DNA of 64,000 nucleotides from Muricea muricata. Taxonomy: Eukaryota > Cnidaria > Anthozoa > Malacalcyonacea > Plexauridae. Made by a program: the position numbers and the translations under genes. The notes below the pieces were generated by a model. That model searched no databases and had not been told where the DNA came from. It worked only from the letters and a program-made list of their open reading frames with translations. Positions within the stretch are counted from its first letter, which is position 1, and each line of letters opens with the position of its first letter. The stretch is taken from assembly GCA_963855995.1 (NCBI GenBank), contig OY979717.1, forward strand, positions 27,299,746-27,363,745, written 5' to 3'. Below, in pieces: positions 17,991-29,900 of the stretch.

Positions 17991-20900
17991 GTAAGTCTTA
18001 CTTTCGTCAGACTAAATTGTGTTCGCAATGCCTGTTTAATATTATACAGAGCTATAGCGTAAGACACAATATTTTTATTATTATTCTTAGACATTGTAAT
18101 CTAATGAAAGTAATAGCGCTGTCTGATTATTAGTAAATGTAAATTATTCAATTATATAGCTGCAAGCAAAGTCTTGGTAGAAGAAGTTCGTATGAAGTCA
18201 ATGGCGTGCCATCAGGTACGGTTGAGATTGACTTTTAAGATATAGGGGTATGTACGTCAAAGCAGTCCTAAGCAAAATCATCAAAGAAAGTATAATGCCC
18301 AACAAAAACATTGCTCACAGAGAAATTGTGACATCTCTTTTTATCCAAAATTCAATTCAACCAACTGGACGCAGAAACCTCTTTATGACCATATTCCAAC
18401 AACGCCATATGTTCAGCTAATTCAAAAAAGGTTGTCCTTTCAAACCTTAAACTCTAAGCGCGCAAAGGATGATGGGGGACAAATTTTGAGATTTAGAATT
18501 GCATATTGGAACTATTTGTGAGTGGAATGTTTTCTTGGGGGATAGTTACCATGTCTCTAAAAAAATGGGCTCCATACATGCTGTCTAAGCTGCTTAAATT
18601 GTGCTCCCACCATGCTTTGCGTGCTTAGAGTTTAAGGTTTGACGTATTGACTACCTCACAGGCGTTCTTGTTAGTGACGTCAATATTTTTGGCATGCGGT
18701 TGCTCATACAAATTCGTTATTTCTTCGTAAATAATCGTAAGACTATTCTCACTCACTGGGACGGTATCTACTTCACCAAATTTAGCTAAAGAGGGAGCGC
18801 GTAGCGCGACAATCATTACTCGCCCTTCGGGCTCGCGCTTTTGCTAAATTTGGTGAAGTAGATACAGTCCCAGTGAGTGAGAATAGTCTTACGATTATTT
18901 ACAAAGAAATAACGAATTTGTATGAGCAACCGCATGCCAAAAATATTGACGTCACCCACAAAGAACGCCCGTGAGGTAGTCAATCCCAAGGTTTGAAAGG
19001 ACAACCTTATTGAATTAGCTATAAATTTTCAACAAACTGTCATATATTGCATTCGCTACTCTGCTTTCTAATTGAAATGGTGTCAATTGCAAAGCTCAAC
19101 GAATCAATTTCATATGAATCCAGACCAACTTCATAATTGTAACTATGGTGACATCATAAGATTAATAAATGGGGGGGGGGGGTTATATTGAGTGTGCTGA
19201 ACATGAACATACGCAATCCTCCTATTCGAAAATCCATAAGCAATATTAGCGTAACGAAATTACGTTAACGTATGTTCTATTTTTTCTAGGCTCATCAGCC
19301 CAGCAGGGTGAAGGTCATCACCGAGTATGTACTCTCATAACTAATATTCAAAATAGAATTTGCAGCATTTTCTGTACTCGTGCTAAGCAGAAAAAATATT
19401 CTTCTACATATCATAATTAGCTGAAGTAGTCATGCATGCAACAGAAAAATTTCCAGGATGATGAGGGGTAAAATGGGAGATGTGCATGGGATTATATAAG
19501 AACACCGCATACTGCAATGTTTGGCGTAAAAATTTAAAATGTTAACTCTTTATCGTTCGTAAGTTAACGATCGTAAGAAAAATGTCTGCTGTGTCGTTTC
19601 GGGTGAAAGAGTTCCCGCAGTTGATCTTTCCTGTGGTAGATTTTTCGCTGGATTATCTGGCTTTCTTCCCTCTCTAAAATCAACATATTTGGGGCATTTG
19701 AGCTGGCTACTAGATTAGCAGTATCCAAAATACTGCCAGTTTAATAGACAATTTCCCTTTTAGACAAACTTTTGAATTAGGAATATTCATTAGCCCAGCT
19801 GTAAAGAGCATCCTCAATTTAGTAAAATGGTGAAGTTTGGTTAAAAATATTGCAAAATGTGGAAAATATAGCCCTTGCGAATTTTGTATACTTTTGTATT
19901 ATACGCGGAAAAGTGTAATCACATTTCCAATTCTGATTACACTTTCCGCGCATAATACAAAAGTATACAAAATTTGCAAATTTCACAGGGCTATATTTTC
20001 CACATTTTACAAATATTTTTTAACCAAATTTCACCACTTTACTAAATTTAGGATGCTCTTTCCAGCTGCGCTAATAAATATTCCTAATTCAAAAGTTTGT
20101 CTGAAAAGGGAATAGTGCATTTCCCTAGCTGCAACATAATTTTTCTCTAACTTGTTGCCTGAATGCTAATTAGTGATATCGTGTCAGTGTATATGTACAT
20201 TATAACAATGAGGAATATAGTTAGTTAAGTTATCCTTTTTTCCCTAGCTCGTTACGGATACTCTAGACGAACTTGATTGGGTTCTAAATCAACTAGAGAC
20301 ATTAGAAACGCACTGTAGCGTCAGCGAAATGGCGTCGAATAAGGTACGAATAATTTCTTCAGAATTGCTATAGGTATTTACCCGTAGTACTCATTTAGTG
20401 TCAAGTAATAGTCGATACGTAGTGAACAGTCGATACAGTCGATTTTCAGATTCTACAGCATATAGGCTCACAGCAAACTGCGACTGAGGGTTTTTTTGCC
20501 TTTTTAAGACATTGTTTTATGAAAGTCTTAATTGTACTTCCATTTTCGCTATTGTAAGGTTTTTCCAAAAGACCGGAACTTATATAATTGAATTATGCAT
20601 TCCATTTCAACTCGATAACAGTAACATTTCTGGGAATTCAGAAAACAAGTTTATAAACAAGTCGGTATGAGCTCAAAAAATTGATGAATCGAAGGATATC
20701 GACAAATCATTTAAAAAGATGAGTTAGGAAAGCGTGCAATGTTATCAATATTGTTCTAATTTGAATGCCATGAGTACAATATTATGTACTCGGGGTTTCG
20801 CCCTTTTGGAGACACCCGGTATAACACATTCACTCTCTGCCGCTGAATAATTGTGACTTCTTATATATTACACAGTAAAAAATGAACAACCTGTTCTGGC

Positions 20901-23900
20901 CTGATGAAAACAGCAATGAACAATGTTTTGCTGCCCATATTGTTCAATGCTGTCAACAATATTGTTCAGTATTGTTGAGCCTGAATTAGCCTGCAATCAG
21001 GTGTACGGAGCGGCTTATTTCGGTAGCATCTTTAATGGTCGTTAGCATCATTAGTCTCGTTCCCAGATTCCTCTCGTCTCGTTTAGACGAAGTTTTGTTA
21101 CAACTAGAAATTGTTTTGACGGTTTTCAGCTAGCTCGTTGTTAGCTCAGTCGTTTAGGCGTGCGATTTCTAATAGAATAGGCAAGGGTTCGAATCCCCCC
21201 CTAGGCTTTTTTTATTTTTAAAGTTCGTCGAACTTTTTTTCTTATATTATTTCCCTTTTATACGATTTTTGTAAGGGTTGGTTTTAGGGTTTGGGTCAGG
21301 GATTGGATTATTTAAAATTTTGAAAGAAAAATCTGTTAGTTTTATCAGACACATAAGCTTGAGATCGAGATCAATGATGCTACCGGCCATTAAAGATGCT
21401 ACCGACTGTCTACGGATTCCAAATCCGCTACGGCGCGTATCACATCTGCTTGTAACTAATTTTTTTCCACCAAGGCCTATTATAGCTCAAGTGCTCCTAG
21501 AGAGGCTATAAGGAAGCCATTTGTATCATTGTGCCCTGCAATTAGTGGATAAATTCATCTTGAATTACTTTCAATACAGTTTAAAAGACTACTAAATCGT
21601 GAATTGAAAGATTTTTCGGAAGCAACACAATCCAAAGAGCTATCTATGTGGGTTTATAACACTTTTGTAGGTAAGTGTTTGCCGTGTAACCTCTTTCTTT
21701 TGTAGTACGTAACTACCACTCTAAAAATAAACAAGGATAGCTTTTCGTGTAGCTGTCGAGCTTGTAACAAGAGAATGAAAAGTCATATGATCTGACAAGT
21801 ACTCCACCACTGACAAGCTACCCACTCGATCATTAGGGTAATTTTCTGAACGCAGGGGGGGAGGTTGTTGACAGCTGTTAGACAGTTTCCACGTTATAGC
21901 GTATTATAATTACAGACTAGCTGTTACCTCTGCTGTTTTTCCGTATTAATCATCTCTAAAATAAAAAACACCAATTGACGTAAAAAAGAATTCATTTGCA
22001 TGAAGTGATGACATGCTTACAACGTAAAGAATCAACATAATAACAGGTGTTTCAATTGAAATTGTGACTATGCTGAAAATGAGCCAAAATGGTCTATATA
22101 TTGGTTAGAACACAGTCACGTTTTTTTACGCAATATAGATTTTTTGAGCTGAGCATTATTGGATAATTTTTTCTGGTACGAGGGGTAGTGCATGCCATAG
22201 AACACATGTATACATCAAATGATCAAAGTATGTAATGAATCAAAATTGAAGTCTGTCATTTTTGGGTTGGATAACGTTTATTTTACCACATTATCACGTA
22301 CAGCCACCTTTAATGATTACACTTTATAGACAAACAAGTTGGTATTGATCCATCTTCGAGCATTCGAGCTCGGTCAAAATCTCTGGTGTGTAGCGTTGGA
22401 AAATTGAAACGAATAAGCAGTTTTTCTGGAACTATACCAAGGTAAGACATCACGTTTTCTATTGTGTTGCTTCCAAACACGCATGTTTATATTGAAAACT
22501 CTGTGGCAGAAATGTCAAAAGTCGAAATGTCGTAAGCATGCTTACATTACTCGTGTTGTTAACGTGGACTTTTCAGCTTTAGTAATTTATCTTTGATCAG
22601 CTTGGATCAATTTTTTTATGCTTGCATTAATTTATCTAAAAACGAAGAAACCAGTAGTTTAATTCATGAGTCATTATATTTTAATTGCTTGGGAAACTAA
22701 ATCGTATCTTTCGCCATTTTTTACAATTTAAAGGTTTGGAGTTGAAGTGAAAGATGAGAGTGAACTTGCAAAGGTAACAGTAATCGCTGTTAACATATAC
22801 TCGAACTGATTAGTGGTAAATATTCACCGAGACGAAGAAATCGCTTAGCCTGTGGCGAAAAATTGTTTTAGTATAATATCTTGTGTAAAACATGTATAAA
22901 ATGCACTTCTTTTATGAATTCAGTTTACTTTGGACAATTCCTAAGTAAAGACTATAAACTTCGCGAAAGTTATACAAAGTTTATGACTACGTCAGGTACT
23001 TTAAAACGTCAGTTAAGCAAAGTCAATCTATATGATCTGGACACTCGGCCAACGTCTTTGTTTTATCTTTTTGTTCGTGTTAATGCCGACCCGTGCACGA
23101 TGAAGTGTCTGTCGTGTTTAGTGGTTATTTGGAAGTATTAAATAGTGAAAAAAGTATTTAGTAAGTTGTTTCCAGAAGATCTATTGATATATGTTTCGGG
23201 ACTTGCAACGTAATGTAGGAGAACAAAATATATATGAAACAAGGGAATCCCCAAGAGTAAGTCTGCCAGTGGGACAAACACAATTTAGATAACGTTGCGA
23301 ATCCTGTAAAAATGTGTACCATGTAACCTTGATTTTCACTCAACTTCACGAGTTCCATTAACCAGTGAAATTACGATATTTCAAAGAAGTGTTGTATGTA
23401 TATGTAATACTCATTAATTTCGGTCATTTTTTCAAGCATTTAGAGGCAGTGCATAAATGGGATTTTGACGTCTTCAAACTTCATAATATTACAAACGGAC
23501 GACCTCTAGCGGCGGTAACTTACACGATATTACAGGTGAGGCTGTATTTGTATTGTCACAATTACATACGATTAACTAAAATCAAGTCGAAACAAGAAAA
23601 AAATACAGTTTTTTATGGCATTCGGACAAAATTTGATCAGTACAAATTATGTCTTGGAAATCACTCGTTAATTTTTTAACAGTCAGTCATTTTCTAGGCC
23701 ACCAAACCCCTAAAGGATCCCTTTTTGAATAAATATGGTTTTGTTGTAGCTCTCGTGCTTTTTTATTACGTTGATCCTTTAATTTCCTGTTATGAATTCG
23801 AATAACAAAAACCGTGAATAGTTCAGAGATGTAGCCTACAGGTAATGCGTCGTCTAACTGGTACATCTCTTTTTCAGGCCAGAGATTTAATGCGAATATT

Positions 23901-26900
23901 CAAAATCAAACCAATGACGTTTATTAATTACATTACATTAATTGAGGTTTGTTGCTGCAGAATACAGTATGTATACATAATCAGTAGTGTAACCAACCCG
24001 GCAATTTAATCCTGGTATTCAAATATTTATTGTGCAATGACCGTGAAAACAATCAATTTCTAAAGAAACCTGTAGTGAACACAATTCGAGATTGCATATA
24101 CAGGTACGAGACTAAATTTTCTGGCTGGCTACGCCACAGCACCTACACCACAAGCAAAGAGTAGAGACTACAAAGAGGGGCCCCTTCATTCCAAAAAGCG
24201 TAAGGTGCTGTCGTTATTATACGTCATGGGCGCCATGCTCCTAGCCAGTGCCCTAAACAGAAGCATTTCCTCCCGGTATTGGTTTTAAAATATTTCCGGG
24301 GGGGGGTGACTTCCTCTGTTTAGGGCACTGGCTAGGAACATGGCGCCCATTACGAATATTGCATGCTCGTTCCCCCCGGAAATATTAAAAATGGCTACTA
24401 ATACTGGGGCGAAATGCTTCTGTTTAGGGCACTGGCTAGGAACATGGCGCCCATGACGTATCATGACGACAGCACCTTATGCTTTTTTAATGAAGTGGCT
24501 CCTCTTTGTAGTCTCTAACCTTTGCCACAAGTGAACCACTCATTGATATATATTAAAGCTGGATAGCACATCTATTGACGCAACCACGTCAAATTTTTAC
24601 ACTTGCGGCCATGTCGGATGGTCCCACATGAGCAGCGAATGTCGGGCATTTCTGCTACAGAATGTATAGTTCTCGTTTTAAAAAAAAATTCTGAAACAAA
24701 ACCTTCCAAAAAATCAACTTTTTAAAACGAACACTTCGATTTACTTCTTGAGTGGGGCCATTCAACATGGCCGCCGGTCAAATTTACTGGGTCTTTACAT
24801 TACTGCACTCTATCCAGTCCGAACACATATCGTGTGGAATAAATTCGTAGGATACTTGGAAGAACTTGCTTTGCGAGTATATAAATTCAATCATGATTAT
24901 TTGTCCATGCATATGCAAAGGGACGGAATTGTATGGCTATACATCTCAACAGGCACATTACGTTGTTACAACGTTAATATTTATATGTTAACTATTCTTA
25001 TAATATTTATATGTAAACTTTGTTTGACAAACGTTTGTTCGACACTAAAAACATACGTCCATACAACGTCCATTTATGATTGATCTCACGACAACGTTGT
25101 TTTAATGTGGGGGAAAGTAAAGTCGATTCAAGTCTTGAAGGTTACTATTTCACGTGTTGGTCCAACGTTTAGTCAACATCATTTTCCCTACTGGTTCAAG
25201 GAGTTTTATCTGGAAATCATTATACTGTGTAGAATGAGATATAATATTTTTTTAGAATCATTACTTTAAAGATGTACCATTCCACAACAGTACACATTCA
25301 GCTGACGTTGTTCAGTCTGCTCATGTTCTCCTGTCTGCGGGTGCTTTTGAGGTAACTCTCCCTTGATATTTACAGTAGATATTTTATCGAAGCGTTCTCA
25401 CATGCCATATGAAGAAATTTTACAGGTCATAAATGCAATTAGTCAGCGTGAGGCTTAATTTACATACCAGCAAATTTGTTCACGGCCGACAAAGTTTTCG
25501 GCGAGGATTTTTTTAAATTGCTGGCTGTTTCTGGTGGCGTAATGTCTATTTCATGTTTAATTTGGCAAGTTGGATAATTTTCCATGTTTACAAAGATTTG
25601 CAATGCTATGGAAACCAAAAATATATTTTAAAATAGAAATATACAAGCAAAAGGCACGCCAGTAAAGTATACTAAAGTATAAAAGTTGCCTTACTACATC
25701 CACTTTTTGCAGTTTTTGAAGAGGTTTTATGTTATTCAAAGGTAAAATAAAAAACTGTAGGTTTATTAAGGGTTTTTGCTGTATGTTATTAGATCTGGGC
25801 AGTGGCGGATCTAGCGTAGGTCAAAATAAATTACTACAGCTCATTCTTGGATATATTTACATTTTAAAATACCTTCAAAGCAATTTCATTGGTTAGATTT
25901 TATTCTTTTGAAATTCATAACCTATGACATTGTTATAAAGTTATTTTGAATTTAAAATTGGGCTGCTATAATTTATTCTGACCTACACTGGATCCGCCAC
26001 TGGATCTGGGTTCAAAAACAAAGTAATTTTTATTTGTATACTGATTAAAATGTGTTTAACGTTTGCTCTAACAGGCCAACAACGCCCAGGTCCAGATTGT
26101 GGACTGAAGAAACCAGAGGAATATCGGCTTTTGTGTCAGGCCATTTTCTGTATGGCCTGATACTCAGGCTAGAAAAAATTCCTCGCGTAACATGCCGTGC
26201 CTTTACTGGGGCATGGCATTTCTTAAAAATTAAACTTTATTTTTAGTCCGTCTTTACTGATCTGGAAATCCTGGCAGCTTTGTTTGCCGCTGCTGTTCAC
26301 GACGTTGACCATCCTGGCCTGAGTAACCATTTCCTTGTTGCCACAAGTAAGTTTCGCTATTTGCAGAAGATTCAGTCTGGGAAATGAGTAAAACGCATTC
26401 GAATTGCCTTGTTTGCGACAAAGATGTTAAATTTACTATTATACGGTAGATACTGCTTTTTCGGTACCATCAGATTGAAAAATTTCACGATCTTTTTTAT
26501 CTTTAAGAGTGAGAAATGTTTAACTAAAGTATCTTCACAATTCTATGCACGACGAGATATTGCTCACGTTATGTATGTCACTATTTCTTAAATGATACAT
26601 GTTTACAAGGCCTATTATCCGAAATCTTGCGAAAAAATTGTGTAGTGGTGTTCTCTTTCCTTCTTGCATTTTTATATTATCTTCTTACCCACAAAATTTG
26701 TTGGATTTTATCACAAATAGTCATTCGATGCATCATCCTAAACAAGATTTTCATAAAACGTTTAAATGCTTTTGTCGTTTCTTTTCATTAACAGATTCAA
26801 GGCTAGCACTGATGTACAACGACGAGTCAGTTTTAGAAAACCATCACCTCGCTGTAGCATTTCAATTGTTACAACATGAAGGCTGCGACATATTTGAGAA

Positions 26901-29900
26901 TATGAATAAAAAGGAAAGGCAATCACTCAGAAAAAATGTTATTGAAATGGTGAGATGATTCACTGTATTGAGCTTAATCAGGGGGAAAAATAGAAGTAAT
27001 CTTCGCACGCTTTATAGAACACGAAAGGCGTGGCTTCCACAAAATATTCAGAACACGACAAACCCTTTGTCTTTAAGTTAGTATAGTGGTATAGCTACTA
27101 ACTTCCAAACGAATTGAGTCTTTGCACTTAAAACGTCGAATCGTTTCAGGTGGTAGCAGGTCTTATGTTTTTAGGTATTAGATCACGTTTTGGACCACCT
27201 GTTCTTAGTTAAACAGAACGTGACCGAGCCAGATAGAATTGTTTGAAATGAGACTGAAATATGTTTCTTTTTTTGCTTGTGGATAAGAATCTTCGAATTA
27301 ATATCCCTTGTAATATTATGAATCGAATATCCGTTGTAAATTTTTCGTAGCATGCTTAGTTTCTAGCTAAAATGACACTGACCGTCCGCCATCCTATTTA
27401 CTATTAGGGTTTTTTTACAGTCAATTTCAGCTAACTTTTCACTCTAATATTCAAAAGTTCATTTCAGTATGGACAATTTGCATTTTTAAAGACTAAAGGT
27501 CGAACGAGACAGGAAGAACGAAATCTTGTACTACAGTTAGAAAGAGCATCCTAAAATTAGCAGAATTGCAAGTTTGGTGGCGAAATGAATTAAAATACTG
27601 AAAATATAGCCCTGCGAGGTTTGCAAATTTTGTATAAATGTGTGTTACACGCGGAAAAAGTTACCATTTTTGTGCTAAAATTGCCGCCAAAATAGTAATT
27701 TTTTCCACGCGTAATACAAATACAAAATTTCCAAATTTAGCAAGCCTATATTTTCCGTACTTTACAACATTTCGCCACCAAACTCTGCAATTCTACTAAT
27801 CTTAGGATCCTCTTTCTGGCTGTAGTAAAAGATTTTGCTCTTTTTGCCTAGATCGAATGTTAGTCTATTATGCAAATTGTCCATTCGCAAGGCGGTTTGT
27901 GAACTAATCATTTGATTTGCCTTTGGGCAAGTCACAGACTTTTTTTACAAGCCTGCTTGTGAATTTTGTAATGAACTGTTGAACTTCGCTACGAAGTTGG
28001 AATATTACAGTGAAATTAAAAGTGAACTGAAATTGACGATAAGATGTCACAACAGGGTAGAATGTATCACTGCATGTCAATTAGTTAAATATTCTTGAAC
28101 ACTTTGAAATTAACGTAAAAAGTGTATAAAGACAAATTCGAATGTTTTGATAGTAAACATGATTTCTAGTTGCTTCTTTTAAAAATATTAATTTATAATT
28201 GAAATGTAAGATGGCGGACGACTTCAGCTTTTTTCTTTACTTTTCCTTGAATTTTTTCAGAAAACTAACTATATCGACAGATATAGTAATATTAGCTAAA
28301 ATAAATGCATATTTCCATATCCCTTCAATGCTTCTTACACGGGTGAATTATTATGAGGAAATACTGTGCATAAAACAAAGATATTTTCTGGGCTCAATTG
28401 CTTAACAAGTCCATGTTTCCATTGCATCATGCTTGGATACAACATTTACCTCCTCTCTTACATTTTACAGGTTCTTGCTACGGATAATGCTAAACATATG
28501 AGTTTACTGGCATCTTTAAAAACTATGGTTGAAACAAATAAATTGTCCGCTTCACAATTCACTTTAGATAATTACGCTGACAGGATCCAGGTTTGTGTTA
28601 TTCGTTCATTGCAATTCATTTCATTTATTCAAAGACTGTTATACTATATGATGTATAATCGAAGTATGTAGCTGAGGTGCCGAACAGGATAATTCAAGAT
28701 CTTCAGCGGTGTATTTTTAATGATAGTGCTATAAGTTGAAGCACCAAACGAAAAGTTAATTTAGCAATACAGCATTTGCTCTGCATTGAGAGAAAAACTA
28801 TAGCGAATAACACGTTTTGCATATTCAATAGTGCGTTCCAAATATCAATAACATCCAATCAAATATATATATCAATTGCGTATAATGGAACGTCAAAAAA
28901 ACAACGCTATAATCTATGCCATTTTTAAACGCTCAAATGAGTGAACCAAACAACAATAGCATGTGTTGAAGAGTCATTAGTGCGATGCAAACAACAATAA
29001 GGAAAATTCAAATATCATTTGGAGAACAATGTATTATCAATTAACGTAGGTACTTTTTAAAGTATTTATTCTTATGTACGTGTATTGTCACTCAACGACA
29101 CTACTGCAATGCAATGCAAAGTTCATGCAATACTGTACATACTACAACTAGTTGATGGTAATCACCCTCGAATATTTTCTCTGGCCAGGCATCTGGGTAG
29201 GTACGATTGCATCAGTCGGAACCCGGCACCACACTCTCCAACAGTCACGGTAGGTAAATTTCTCTCAGCAACAGTAATGAAAACACGTTTGCGATACTCT
29301 CTCAGGGGAATGTGTGCGTTTCGGGCAGCGTGTCTGCCATTAATCTGATTCTGGAAGGGAGGACGTGTGATGTCAGCTTTGATATTCGCTTTTACGCGGC
29401 TGATAGCTAGGTCGACTGGATTCAGAAATGGAGAGTATGGTGGAAAGTCTCGGTATTATCTGCGGGAGAAGTTGCTCCACGATGGGCGGGTGCACCGTCG
29501 AAAATAAGATAGTGTGTGTGATTTTCATCCAACTGCTCACTTGTGTTACGCAGAAATTCGTTGAACAGTTCACCTGTCATGGCCCCCATTTCAATTTTGT
29601 GATGCATCAACCTAAACACGGCAGATACGATATTGCCAAACATATTGTAATGCTCCGTCCTTTTTGCCCACAAACTATACGGTATGCTCTATCACCTCGT
29701 CGCGAACGGCCCTGGCTCCGTGATGTTCATAAGTTAAACCCACACTCGTCGATAGAAACGGGATGATAAAGGTTTTCTTCCTCCAGGCACCAGTGAGCAT
29801 ACTCGTTTCGGCGTTCAATAGCATCTGCTCGATTTCGCTCGGGTGAAACTCTGTGTGCCAACTTCAGGGTATACAACATTCCATCCAAATGCTTGGCAAT

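Noticed and set aside
19321-19330. alternative PDE4 donor GTACTC giving ..VKVITEY
   Set aside because: It reads in a tempting frame like vertebrate ATITEE, but its start phase conflicts with the preceding exon. The GTATGT donor keeps phase at both ends and resembles the dunce linker.
19837-20115. 92-codon + strand ORF
   Set aside because: Lies wholly in a palindromic MITE, so open frames appear on both strands by symmetry.
21121-21200. functional tRNA gene
   Set aside because: A and B boxes are present, but the anticodon and acceptor stems do not pair; a SINE head fits better.
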